A stretch of DNA of 64,000 bases from CAZGAQ01 sp964523405 (GTDB lineage Bacteria > Planctomycetota > Phycisphaerae > UBA1845 > Fen-1342), in the NCBI GenBank assembly GCA_964523405.1, contig CAZGAQ010000002.1, positions 248,001 through 312,000 on the forward strand. Direction: 5' to 3'. The notes below the pieces were generated by a model. The model did not search any database. It had not been told where the DNA came from and worked only from the letters and a program-made list of their open reading frames with translations. Positions within the stretch are counted from its first letter, which is position 1; every line of letters begins with the position of its first letter. Position numbers and translations under genes: made by a program. Shown piece after piece: positions 52,660 to 60,393 of the stretch.

Positions 52660-52694
52660 CCGCGCCGGGCACGTACATCAACCGCTGTTAACTG

Positions 52695-52736
52695 GACGGG
52701 GCCTCGGCGCTAATCAGCACCGGGGCCCCGCCCGTC
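52695..52736 (+). terminator. GC-rich hairpin downstream of CHRD/dockerin gene
   Basis: GACGGGGCCTCGG (52695-52707) pairs with CCGGGGCCCCG...GTC (52720-52736) with one small bulge, forming a strong stem 36 bp after the stop. No U-tract follows, so termination is likely but unproven. Confidence 0.4.
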
Positions 52737-53056
52737 ATGCAGTGCGCGCAAGCATGTTACAGCGCGAAGCCGCCGCAAATTGTGGGCGCCCACCGGCCCC
52801 ACCGATATCGGACACACCCGCCTCGAGCAGCGCGTCGCGGCCTGCGCTTCGCGCCCTCGGGTTGCCCGCGAACGCAGAACTGACACAATACTGACGCGCG
52901 CGGGGCGAACTCCAGCGCGATAACGATGTGCAATGAGAATGTGGCCCGAACGTGTTTCAACTTCGAGACCACCGCGAGCCGCCGGTGTGCGTGTGCCCCG
53001 ACGGCTCTGTCGAGACTCCTGAGTAGGCAGGAGCAACTGAGTAGGAGGTACGTGCC
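52737..53056. other. Non-coding gap without recognised gene
   Basis: About 320 bp between the hairpin and the next gene hold only open frames antisense to it. The direct repeat ACTGACACAATACTGAC (near 52879) and AGGAGG directly before the next start codon are the only visible elements. Confidence 0.5.
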
Positions 53057-53587
53057 ATGAGAAGCTGGGCTGGGCCGTTGACGATCGGGGCCTTTGCGGT
53101 AACCGCGGTCACCGGGATTCTGATGTTCTTCCACGTGCAGATCGGCCTCGTGAAGGTCGCGCACGAGTGGCTGAGCTGGCTCTTCGTGATCGGCGCGCTC
53201 GCGCACCTGCTCGTCAACTGGCAGGCCTTCCTCGCGTACTTCCGCAAGCCCGTGGCCGTCGGCATCATCGGCGTCATGTGCCTGCTCGGCGCCGCATCGT
53301 TCCTGCCGCTCGGCGGCGCCGGCGGCGCTGGCCCCGGTGGCGGCCGCGGCCCGGTGGCCGCGCTGTTGCAGGCCATGGAGCAGGCCCCGCTGGCCGTCGT
53401 GGCGCAGGTGGCTCGCCGCACTCCGCAGGCGATCACTGCTGAGCTGAAGGCCCAGGGCATCCAGGTCCAGCACGAGCAGCAGACCGTGGCGGAGATCGCG
53501 TCCGCCAACAATCAGCGGAGCATGGACCTCCTGACGCGCATGTTGGGCAGTGCGCGGCCGGGCGCGGGGGCTCGCGGAGGGCATTGA
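53057..53587 (+). CDS. Small membrane protein, DUF4405-like, with helical C-terminal tail
   Basis: 176 residues. AGGAGG sits eight bases before the ATG. Three hydrophobic segments are seen: PLTIGAFAVTAVTGILMFFH, HEWLSWLFVIGALAHLLVNW and VAVGIIGVMCLLGAASFLPL. Histidines in the first two helices (FFHVQIG; AHEWLSW; LAHLLVNW) are placed as in cytochrome b561/DUF4405-type haem-binding four-helix proteins, so haem binding is possible. A Gly-rich linker (GGAGGAGPGGGRG) leads to an amphipathic tail (AVVAQVARRTPQAITAELKA). The function is unknown. A protein of similar build is encoded on the other strand at 57424-57903. Confidence 0.75.
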   Translation: MRSWAGPLTIGAFAVTAVTGILMFFHVQIGLVKVAHEWLSWLFVIGALAHLLVNWQAFLAYFRKPVAVGIIGVMCLLGAASFLPLGGAGGAGPGGGRGPVAALLQAMEQAPLAVVAQVARRTPQAITAELKAQGIQVQHEQQTVAEIASANNQRSMDLLTRMLGSARPGAGARGGH

Positions 53588-53651
53588 GCGGACGGGGCAG
53601 GGGCTTCCGCCCACGCTGCCGCGCGGCCAACTCGGAGTCTCAATGAGACGT

Positions 53652-53987
53652 TTACAATTCTGCGTCGTCGTCCGCCGGCGGCTCCACGCGGAAACGGAAA
53701 TCCGTGAACGGGTTCGCAGTCACCAGGCCGCAGCGTTCACAGTCAACTCCGCCACGACGATCGACGGCCACAAGTGCGCTGGCGCCACCGCAGTTCGGAC
53801 ATGCCACGGGACGGCGGAACAAGCCGTAGACAATGGCCAGCAGGGCGCCGACAAGCCCAAGCGCCAGGAACACGCCCGTGCAAACGGCAAATACCAGCGG
53901 CCAGTGCCGGGATCTTGCCAGGACCAGGAACAGGAAGGCCACCCAGCCCAGCTTGCAGGCGTAAAGAACCCAGATTCGCATCAGCAT
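53652..53987 (-). CDS. Small membrane protein with C-terminal zinc ribbon
   Basis: 111 residues. Two hydrophobic helices (VLYACKLGWVAFLFLVLA; VFAVCTGVFLALGLVGALLA) are followed by a zinc ribbon with two CxxC pairs, CPNCGG and CERCGL, and an acidic C-terminus (PPADDDAEL). AGG is seven bases before the ATG at 53987. The function is unknown. It is the first of four nearby genes encoding membrane proteins that carry zinc ribbons. Confidence 0.7.
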   Translation of the reverse strand: MLMRIWVLYACKLGWVAFLFLVLARSRHWPLVFAVCTGVFLALGLVGALLAIVYGLFRRPVACPNCGGASALVAVDRRGGVDCERCGLVTANPFTDFRFRVEPPADDDAEL

Positions 53988-54091
53988 CGGACGACCTCGT
54001 CGCGCGTGTTCTACTGACGCCCGGACGCCTAATCTAGTCGCAGCTCACTTCGCCCCGCCAGCGGCCGCACCGCGGGGAGTCGCGAAGCGGG

Positions 54092-54577
54092 TCATTCCGG
54101 CCCGGCCGTGTGCGCAATCTCCCGCACAGGTGCACCGCACTCCGGACATCGGCCGCTGATGTTGCCGGTGAGATCGTAGCCGCAACCGGCACAGCAACAT
54201 ACAGCTTCACGCCGTCGTTCGTGCCACCACGATACGCCCGTCGGCACACCAATCAGCAGCATCGGAATCCAAAGCGGTACGTACACCAGATAGTGCCGCC
54301 CCAGGCTTATCCACGTGGGCAACCAGTAGTCGCGGAACCACGCCTGTGTCGCGTCGCCGAGCGTATCGTATGCCACACGCACGCTCACGGTCCCGGGGCG
54401 ACGAAAACCAACCTCCAGGTCAAGATCGACGATCAACGCCCCGGCCCCGATTCCCAAATGAAGCTGCCGCGATACGTACCAATGTGCCGTCCAGCGCAGG
54501 TCGGCCGCCGCGGTGGCAGCGAGCAGCGCAAGAGCCACCGTTCCGCTCCACTTCAGGATTCGTCGCCCGCGCATCAT
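54092..54577 (-). CDS. Membrane protein with CGYDLTGN-type C-terminal zinc ribbon
   Basis: 161 residues from the ATG at 54577, which has AGGA five bases upstream; in-frame codons to 54643 are not favoured. The N-terminal helix ILKWSGTVALALLAATAAA and a second hydrophobic stretch (LVYVPLWIPMLLIGVPTGVS) flank a soluble region (GAGALIVDLDLEVGFRRPGT). The C-terminus is CAGCGYDLTGNISGRCPECG, a zinc ribbon seen in many planctomycete small proteins. The function is unknown. It resembles the broken gene at 55320-55714 in build. Confidence 0.78.
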   Translation of the reverse strand: MMRGRRILKWSGTVALALLAATAAADLRWTAHWYVSRQLHLGIGAGALIVDLDLEVGFRRPGTVSVRVAYDTLGDATQAWFRDYWLPTWISLGRHYLVYVPLWIPMLLIGVPTGVSWWHERRREAVCCCAGCGYDLTGNISGRCPECGAPVREIAHTAGPE

Positions 54578-54846
54578 CCGTGTCCTGCCCATGTGCGGCC
54601 TCGTGCGGCGAACCTCATCATCGCATCCCGGCCTCCAGGTCACAAATCTCGACGACGACGTGTGCCGAATTGCCCATTCGTTTCGCCACCTATTGGGCCG
54701 AGCGGCGTTCAGCGGCCATCTCCAACAGCAGATAGACCTTGCACACGCAGGACTGCCAACGTGCTGTGACCAGCGGGCGCACTGGGCTTACCTTGTCGCC
54801 AATTTTCGACATAGTGCACGTCGGTCGACTCACGGAGAGCCCGGGG

Positions 54847-55305
54847 CTATACGGAGTGCCCACGTCTATCACAAGGAACCGCGTCGAGCACTTCGGCGCC
54901 CAGGCACGTGAACCGCGCGCCCACGCCGAAGCCCGACTCGAACTCGACGGCGAGATACGGGGAAGGCCCGTTGTCACGCTGGCGCTGCTCGATCGTCAGC
55001 CCGTAGATGGCGTTCTGGTGGTTGAAGCCGCTGAGCTCCAGGTCATCGAGCAGGTTGTGAAACCGAAGTGTCGCCAACGTGTGATGCCGCAATTGCAGCT
55101 CCCCTTTCGCGTTCGTTTCTTCGGTCATCTCCCACAGATGCAGCTTCACTGTCAGCACGGGAAATACGTACTTCTCACGGTCCGGTTCCACGTCGCCGCG
55201 CCACAGGTACATCTCCAGCACCTCCGCATCGTGAAACAACGGCCAGTACCCGAAGATGTCCGTCAGTCGCTCCGCGTGCTCGACAAACGACACCGGTGAG
55301 TCCAT
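54847..55305 (-). CDS. Imm50-like immunity-family protein
   Basis: 152 residues from the ATG at 55305, which has GGAG eight bases upstream (an ATG at 55323 is an alternative that overlaps the previous stop). Key segments are IFGYWPLFHDAEVLEMYLWR, VLTVKLHLWEMTEE, HHTLATLRFHNLLDDLELSG, FNHQNAIYGLTIE and FTCLGAEVLDA. The 'W..FHDAEV' start and 'GFN.QN.I..L' centre are characteristic of the Imm50 family as I recall it. In toxin-immunity loci such proteins neutralise a polymorphic toxin, but no toxin gene is visible here, so it may be an orphan immunity gene or serve another role. Cytoplasmic, no signal. Confidence 0.62.
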   Translation of the reverse strand: MDSPVSFVEHAERLTDIFGYWPLFHDAEVLEMYLWRGDVEPDREKYVFPVLTVKLHLWEMTEETNAKGELQLRHHTLATLRFHNLLDDLELSGFNHQNAIYGLTIEQRQRDNGPSPYLAVEFESGFGVGARFTCLGAEVLDAVPCDRRGHSV

Positions 55306-55319
55306 AAGAACTGCTCCAA

Positions 55320-55714
55320 TCATGCCGTGTAAGTCCCCTGCCGGCCGCCGGCAGCGGACATCCGTCCGCACTCCGAGCACCGGCTGCTGACGTTGCCCGT
55401 GAGGTCGTAGCCACACTGGCTGCAGGCAGGGGCGGCGACGCGACCGCGCGGTGGCCGATACGAAGCATCACCGCGCCGAACAGAACACGGCCCGCCCAAT
55501 ACGCGCCCGCGAGCGCCGCGGTGCCGAACCCGACGGATCGCAGCAGCGGTGAGGAGGAATCTATCCCCGGGGCCCATGCGAGCACGCCGAGAGCGTAACC
55601 CGGGTGCCACATGTAGGCCACACCACCAACCACGAGCAGACAACTCGCGACACCGGCGGTAACGACCCGGCCCGCAACAGACGCCCGCGAAACGCTCATC
55701 GGCTGGGTTGACAC
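55320..55714 (-). pseudogene. Frameshifted CGYDLTGN zinc-ribbon membrane protein
   Basis: The N-terminal part is in one frame: start GTG at 55714 or ATG at 55699, helices VVTAGVASCLLVVGGVAYMW and LRSVGFGTAALAGAYWAGRV. The zinc-ribbon C-terminus (CSQCGYDLTGNVSSRCSECG) is in another, ending at 55320. Joining them needs a -1 shift near 55440-55470. In the intact neighbour at 54092-54577 the same two parts are in one frame. This is either a real inactivating mutation, a sequencing error, or (less likely) programmed frameshifting. The ribbon-frame stop overlaps an upstream start candidate of the Imm50-like gene. Confidence 0.6.
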
Positions 55715-55785
55715 CCATCTGTCTTCTGGGATAAGTACCCATTTGCGGGAGGTTCCCCGAAGACTTTCCTGCGGCGAGAAGAATC

Positions 55786-56688
55786 ATGTCCAAGCAAAGC
55801 ATGGCCTGCCCCAAGTGCAAATCTCCTGACACGTCGGAGTATATGCCCGAGCGGTGGAAGTGCCTTAGTTGCGGACTGAAGTTCATCTACGAAAAGGAGC
55901 CGACGGTAATCGTGCGACAGGAGACCGTCCATCACAAGGAGACGGTGGTTCGGGAGCGAGGGGGGGATACGCGTCGTGTAGAAGAGGAATTGCGAGCAAT
56001 CTCAGGAGCACGTGGCAAGGGGCTGCGCTGTCGCCGGTGCGACAGCACGTACCTCAACCTGCAGAAGGCAACGACGTTTTGGCGGCGTTATCAGTGCCAC
56101 AACTGCGGGCGAGTCGAATCGCGGTTTCGATGGTTCTCCGCAGTTGTTGCGACCGGCTTCTTGGGAAGCATCACGATCTGCTGTTTGGGGCCCTTGATCG
56201 CGTCCAAGCACTCCGACACGACATCAGTAGCGGAGACCGAGCGCCAACAGGCCGCAAAACCGCGGGCGAGCCGCACGACGACTAGGCCTGCCGCCGCTCT
56301 CGATTCGCCCGAGAAGACAGGTCCGGTTGAGATCCCCGCAACCGCCCTCGCACGCGACCATGGGCCGCGCCCGTCCGCGAACGAGACGGGACAGACAGAA
56401 TCGAGACCGCTTGATCCTGCTCCATCTGTTCCGTCCGCGAAGGCGAAGGGCCTACCGCCCCAATACGTGCTCAAGAGCGTGTCGAGGCTCCTCAAGGACG
56501 GCGAGATGAAGCCCATGGCATGCTTTAGCGACACGGAGACGAACAAGAGGCTCTACCTGTACGTGGGGGATTCCATCGGCATGTGGAAAGTGATCGAAGT
56601 TGACTTTGACAAGCGGCAGGTCGTTCTACAGGGGGGTGAGGAAGATGAGATCACGACCCTTCGGGCGCCAGGCCCAGAGCACAACTAG
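55786..56688 (+). CDS. Membrane protein with two N-terminal zinc ribbons, function unknown
   Basis: 300 residues. Two zinc-ribbon units are visible: CPKCKS...CLSCGL (residues 8-30) and CRRCDS...CHNCGR (about 82-108). They are separated by a charged helix (VIVRQETVHHKETVVRERGG). A membrane helix follows (WFSAVVATGFLGSITICCLG), then a Thr/Pro-rich linker and a C-terminal domain (NKRLYLYVGDSIGMWKVIEV). The gene is visibly less GC-rich than its neighbours, hinting at transfer. The ribbons would be cytoplasmic if the helix is a simple N-in anchor. It is divergent from the broken zinc-ribbon gene. No family recognised. Confidence 0.72.
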   Translation: MSKQSMACPKCKSPDTSEYMPERWKCLSCGLKFIYEKEPTVIVRQETVHHKETVVRERGGDTRRVEEELRAISGARGKGLRCRRCDSTYLNLQKATTFWRRYQCHNCGRVESRFRWFSAVVATGFLGSITICCLGPLIASKHSDTTSVAETERQQAAKPRASRTTTRPAAALDSPEKTGPVEIPATALARDHGPRPSANETGQTESRPLDPAPSVPSAKAKGLPPQYVLKSVSRLLKDGEMKPMACFSDTETNKRLYLYVGDSIGMWKVIEVDFDKRQVVLQGGEEDEITTLRAPGPEHN

Positions 56689-57423
56689 TCGCTTCAAAGT
56701 TCGAGTGCGACGAGCGGTCGAATGGTTGGGTACGCAGCCCGGAGACTTCCCGCCCCGATTCGTCCCGGACGAGAACCGGCTTGGCCATGAAGCTGCCGGC
56801 TTGGGATACGCGACGACTGCATCACACGCCAGGTGGGCAACAAAAGAGCCCTTGTTTCCAAGGGCTCTCTTGTCATCGGGGCGACAAGCGTTGAGAGTAA
56901 CCCACGACCGGCAACCACGCGAGGCGGCAACGCCCGCGCCGCCGTGGCGCCAACGTGGGCGGCCACGACCGGGTGGCTCGCAGGGATTGAGGTCGCGGCA
57001 CGGGCGCCGGCAGCAGCCGGCGCTGCGGCTGGACCCGCCGGGTTCGTCTTCAGGTTCCGCTGGGGGCGACGGGGTGTCGAGGAGGTAGGGTAGTGCGCAG
57101 GCGATTGTGTTCTGCCCAGGGCGTCGCTGAATCGTCAGCGCGGCCTCACGTCGACACCCGTTCCGTTGGTTTGGTCGTCGCCCGCGCCCGCGTCGCGGTG
57201 GCCGTCCACAACCAAGCCCGGCCAAGTCCGCCGATTCAGCAATGTGGCTAGGTGGTCAGCCTGAACAGTTTGTTGGCGACCAAGACCGGCAAAGGCTGTT
57301 CGGTAGGTCGATATGCGTCGACGGCGTGCCAGGGGGCGGCCCAACGTGGGCTGGGTGTGATATCGGCGGTCATAACTCGCCGGGCTCGCCGGGGCGGCTG
57401 GTCCGACCAGCCGCAGGGCCAAC
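56689..57423. other. 735-bp gap with no supported gene
   Basis: Several overlapping open frames exist on both strands, but none shows a ribosome binding site, domain or compositional support. The only clear element is a perfect hairpin at 56845-56868. A T-arm-like stretch near 56980 does not fold into a tRNA. Confidence 0.6.
56845..56868. terminator. Perfect 10-bp terminator hairpin
   Basis: AGAGCCCTTG-TTTC-CAAGGGCTCT is a perfect 10-bp stem with a 4-nt loop. On the minus strand the loop is GAAA and the stem is followed by TTTTGTTGCC, a good intrinsic terminator tail. On the plus strand it is followed only by CTTGT. It lies about 156 bp after the zinc-ribbon gene at 55786-56688, and no minus-strand gene upstream is evident. 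Confidence 0.75.
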
Positions 57424-57903
57424 CTATCCTCCGCCCTTCGGCAGCGGCGCCGCGGGGACATCCGCCCCGCGTCCACCCCGTAAGCCTCCGCGGCCGCGCT
57501 CCTCATCGCCATCGCCGCGCTGCGTTTGCGCGCGTGCCAGCCAGAGGAATCCAGCCACCAGCAGGCAGCACATGATCAGGACGCCGGTGCCATAGAGCCA
57601 CTGCTTTGAACGTGAGGCGGTCGAAACACCGGGCGAGGATCCCCCCACCCAGCGTGTGACGAGTGCACATACCCAGGCCCAGTGCAGCGCCACGTGAACG
57701 AGCGCAAGCAGCAGTAATGCCATGGCCAGCCAGAAGTGTACGTCGCCCCAGTCGTGGCGTGTCAGGCCCCAGAGTTGCAGGCCGTGACCGCCGCGACTGC
57801 CGGGCGGAAGGACCCACTTCAGCAGGAAGCCGGTCGCGACCATCGCCAACATCACAAGCAGTGCGGCCGCGTCGATCACGAAGTTCAGTGCCTGACGTTG
57901 CAT
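57424..57903 (-). CDS. Small membrane protein, DUF4405-like, with charged/Gly-rich tail
   Basis: About 159 residues from the ATG at 57903; in-frame starts at 57942 and 57966 cannot be excluded. Three to four helices are seen: FVIDAAALLVMLAMVATGFL, GDVHFWLAMALLLLALVHVA, HWAWVCALVTRWVGG and WLYGTGVLIMCCLLVAGFLW. Histidines in and near the second helix (RHDWGDVHFW; LVHVALHW) suit the DUF4405/b561-like pattern and possible haem binding. The C-terminus is low-complexity Arg/Gly/Asp. It has the same general build as the protein at 53057-53587 and faces it across the zinc-ribbon region. Confidence 0.72.
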   Translation of the reverse strand: MQRQALNFVIDAAALLVMLAMVATGFLLKWVLPPGSRGGHGLQLWGLTRHDWGDVHFWLAMALLLLALVHVALHWAWVCALVTRWVGGSSPGVSTASRSKQWLYGTGVLIMCCLLVAGFLWLARAQTQRGDGDEERGRGGLRGGRGADVPAAPLPKGGG

Positions 57904-58039
57904 GATGGAGCCAAGCCTTCTGCGTATGGGCGACCCGCCCATTGCGACTTCAGTCGCTGCGTCCACCTAACCATAGAACATAGCCCACCGAGATTTCCTG
58001 CGTCGCCGGACCATGAACGGCGCACGCCGAGCGCAGCGC

Positions 58040-58531
58040 TCACCCCGCGCGGGGAGCCGCACCGGGCCGCAGCATGTTCTCCGGCATCAGCACTGCCACG
58101 ACGTTTCCGTGAGCGCAAGCCTCGCCGCTGGCCAAGACCGTGATGTCCACGACGACCTTACGCGGCTTCACCTCCAGGATGCGGCCACGCGCCTCCAGCA
58201 GTACGCCCATCGGGGTCGGGCGCAGATAATCGACCTTGAGCGACGCGGTGACAAATCGCAACGGCGGTGCCGTGCCCGGCTCACGTCCGGCTGCTCGATA
58301 GGCGGCCAGCGCCGCTGAGCCAGTGCCGTGACAATCGACGAGCGACGCAATCAGGCCGCCATAGACATAACCCGGAATCGCCGTGTGATACGGTCGCGGA
58401 GTCAAGCACGCGACGGTCTCGTCGCCGTCCCACGCGCTGCGGACATGCAGCCCGTGCTCGTTGAGCCGTCCACAACCGTAGCAGTGCGCCAGGTCGGCGG
58501 GGTAGAAGTCCTGAATTGCAGGATGTTGCAT
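58040..58531 (-). CDS. Hotdog-fold thioesterase (PaaI-like)
   Basis: 163 residues. HCYGCGRLNEHGLHVRSAWD at the N-terminus, IPGYVYGGLIASLVDCHGTG (the conserved G-G-x-hydrophobic helix with Asp) and TASLKVDYLRPTPMGVLLEA mark the hotdog fold of acyl-CoA thioesterases. The paired CYGCG may bind metal. It would hydrolyse an acyl-CoA or related thioester in the cytoplasm; the chain is unknown. The ATG at 58531 (MQHPAIQDFYPAD) is chosen; alternative TTG/GTG starts lie at 58549 and 58546. Confidence 0.85.
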   Translation of the reverse strand: MQHPAIQDFYPADLAHCYGCGRLNEHGLHVRSAWDGDETVACLTPRPYHTAIPGYVYGGLIASLVDCHGTGSAALAAYRAAGREPGTAPPLRFVTASLKVDYLRPTPMGVLLEARGRILEVKPRKVVVDITVLASGEACAHGNVVAVLMPENMLRPGAAPRAG

Positions 58532-58588
58532 GGTAACGAGTTTCACCAACGGCAGCTTCGTGCCTCCGAGACCCAGACGGTCGCCCGA

Positions 58589-59575
58589 TCATGAGCCTAT
58601 GAAGTTCACCTGAAACACCGCGACGTCAAGGAGATCGACGTCCGCATCGCACTCCGTGTCGAGGCACGTGCAGTTGCCGGCAATCGGGACTTGCGGACCA
58701 AGCAGGCAGTCGGCCAAGTGCAAGAAATCGCTCACACCGACTAGATCGTCGCCATCACAATCCCCCGTAGGCGGGCTCGCGGGATTGCAGAGGCTCAGCG
58801 CATCGGTCTGCTCAAGATAGATGTCGTCAAAGTACACGGGGCCAAACCCGCTGCCCCCGCCGGAGGTCTTGATGTAAAACGTGAGGAGGGCGTTGTTGCT
58901 TCCTGCGCGAAATTCGAACGTATCGTCCCCATCGGCCGCAGCCAGCTTGTCCGTGTCCGTGGCATAGCCGCCTGGACGGTCGGTGAGCCAGATTTCGCAC
59001 TGGTTGAGGTACGTATCCACGCGGAGCCAGACGCTGTACCACGTGTTCGCCTGGAGCTGCGTGAGCATCTCATAGTTGCCGCCGTCGTCATCCCAGACGC
59101 GCAGATCCAGATTCGGGGCGCTGTTCGCCATGCCGAGCTCAGGGGCGAAGTCGCTGTATTCCGTCGGCGAGTTCAGCGGCGACAGGCCGGCGGAAAACGT
59201 CTGCTTCTCGGCGACGCGCAGTCGCATGAACAGCATCCGCGCCGTCCCGTCGGGAACGGTAAGCCCCTCGGCGAGCAGAGCTTTGCGGATTGTGGAAGAA
59301 GCGGAGGGGACATACAGAGCCTGATTGGTGCCCCCCGCTGGATCGAGCACCACGCGATTGTCTCCCCCATACGCATACCAGCTATCCTGTCCGTGGATCG
59401 GGCCAATGACTTCGTCCTCGAAGTTGTCGAACAACTGAAACTGGGCCGAGGAACTGGCAGCCAGGCATGACAGTGCGATGGCGGCTACCAGCCAACGACC
59501 GCATGGCGGCGTGTGGGTGTTTCGGCACCATTCAGCCTGACGGCTTCCACGTATTGGACTCATTGCGTCGTGCAT
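58589..59575 (-). CDS. Secreted protein with jelly-roll domain and dockerin-like tail
   Basis: 328 residues. GGAGGTGAGAC precedes the ATG. A long basic leader (about 27 residues) leads to a signal sequence (WLVAAIALSCLAASSSAQ). The central region (FDNFEDEVIGPIHGQDSWYA; ANTWYSVWLRVDTYLNQCEI; GPVYFDDIYLEQ) looks like a LamG/concanavalin-type beta-sandwich. The C-terminus has two calcium-loop motifs, TGDCDGDDLVGVSDFLHLAD and DTECDADVDLLDVAVFQVNF, as in the protein at 51538-52659. It ends with hydrophobic FIGS rather than a PEP-CTERM signal. Function: probable extracellular binding or structural protein. Confidence 0.8.
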   Translation of the reverse strand: MHDAMSPIRGSRQAEWCRNTHTPPCGRWLVAAIALSCLAASSSAQFQLFDNFEDEVIGPIHGQDSWYAYGGDNRVVLDPAGGTNQALYVPSASSTIRKALLAEGLTVPDGTARMLFMRLRVAEKQTFSAGLSPLNSPTEYSDFAPELGMANSAPNLDLRVWDDDGGNYEMLTQLQANTWYSVWLRVDTYLNQCEIWLTDRPGGYATDTDKLAAADGDDTFEFRAGSNNALLTFYIKTSGGGSGFGPVYFDDIYLEQTDALSLCNPASPPTGDCDGDDLVGVSDFLHLADCLLGPQVPIAGNCTCLDTECDADVDLLDVAVFQVNFIGS

Positions 59576-59822
59576 GTCTCACCTCCAGCTCGCGCGCCCT
59601 CGTCGCCTGACACCGGCACAACCCGAGGGAAACCAACGGCCCGATCGTCATAGCGACGCCTGGCTTGCTCTCGCATTGTAACGTTGCCCGACCCCGTTTC
59701 CTGCGTGGCCGTCCTCTGGAAAAACGGGTGCCATTCGCTCGGCTGCGCCGTAACCGGCTTGGTGTAAAAGACTTAGCATGGCACAATAGACATCGGGCCA
59801 CTGAGTTCCCTCCCGCGACACG

Positions 59823-60278
59823 TCAGTAATCCAGCGTCAAGATACGTCCCTTGGTGAAGCTGAAGAACGCGTCCTTCTCCGCGATCTTCACGCCGGGCAT
59901 CACGTCTTCGGGCTTCTTGCCAGTGGCTTTGAGACAGCCGGGGCAGACGTAGAGCGGAATGCCCTTGTTGATCAGGGCCGTGATCTGCGCCTTCGATGAG
60001 TCGAAGGTCGGGAAGCTCACGTCCTTCGCATCCTTGAGCACCACATTGATGCCCTTCAGGTCGAAGTACACGAGCACGTCGCGGTCCGCCGACATCAGGG
60101 TGGCCATTTTCAGGGCCATAAGGACGGCGTGGGGGTCCTCGTCACCCTTGCTGACGTGAACGAAGACGCCGTCGCGGGTGACGGAGCCCAGCCCGTGAGA
60201 GCCGGCGCTCTGGCAACCCGCGACAAGGGCCGCGGCAGAAAGAAGTACGGCGAGGCAACCCAACCGGTGGTTCAGCAT
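59823..60278 (-). CDS. DsrE-family lipoprotein
   Basis: 151 residues. GGAGG precedes the ATG. A lipoprotein signal (GCLAVLLSAAALVAGC) is followed by a DsrE/DsrF-like alpha/beta domain: GVFVHVSKGDEDPHAVLMAL, MSADRDVLVYFDLKGINVVL, ITALINKGIPLYVCPGCLKA and DVMPGVKIAEKDAFFSFT. DsrE-like proteins are usually cytoplasmic sulfur carriers with a conserved Cys; here the CPGC pair is in the expected place but the protein is exported. Redox or sulfur-binding activity in the periplasm is inferred. It is downstream of the trans-sulfuration enzyme, on the same strand, with a 115-bp gap. Confidence 0.82.
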   Translation of the reverse strand: MLNHRLGCLAVLLSAAALVAGCQSAGSHGLGSVTRDGVFVHVSKGDEDPHAVLMALKMATLMSADRDVLVYFDLKGINVVLKDAKDVSFPTFDSSKAQITALINKGIPLYVCPGCLKATGKKPEDVMPGVKIAEKDAFFSFTKGRILTLDY

Positions 60279-60393
60279 GTGATAACCTCCATTGCGTTCC
60301 TACGTTACGGCTCTCGTCACACGGTCGGGCCGAGAGGCGGAGTTCTGGAAATGTCGAGCGCGTGTCAGCACGGCCCGATGGCAAGGTAACCTC

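Noticed and set aside
52757..53614. 285-codon minus-strand frame
   Set aside because: Antisense to the DUF4405-like gene, which has a strong ribosome binding site and clear membrane helices.
56960..57000. tRNA T-arm-like sequence (GCAGGGATTGAGG)
   Set aside because: The T-loop does not match, and no acceptor, anticodon or D-arm can be paired around it.
56626..57225. 199-codon minus-strand frame containing the terminator
   Set aside because: The hairpin and its T-tail fall inside the frame, composition is Arg/Pro-rich, and no ribosome binding site or domain is seen.
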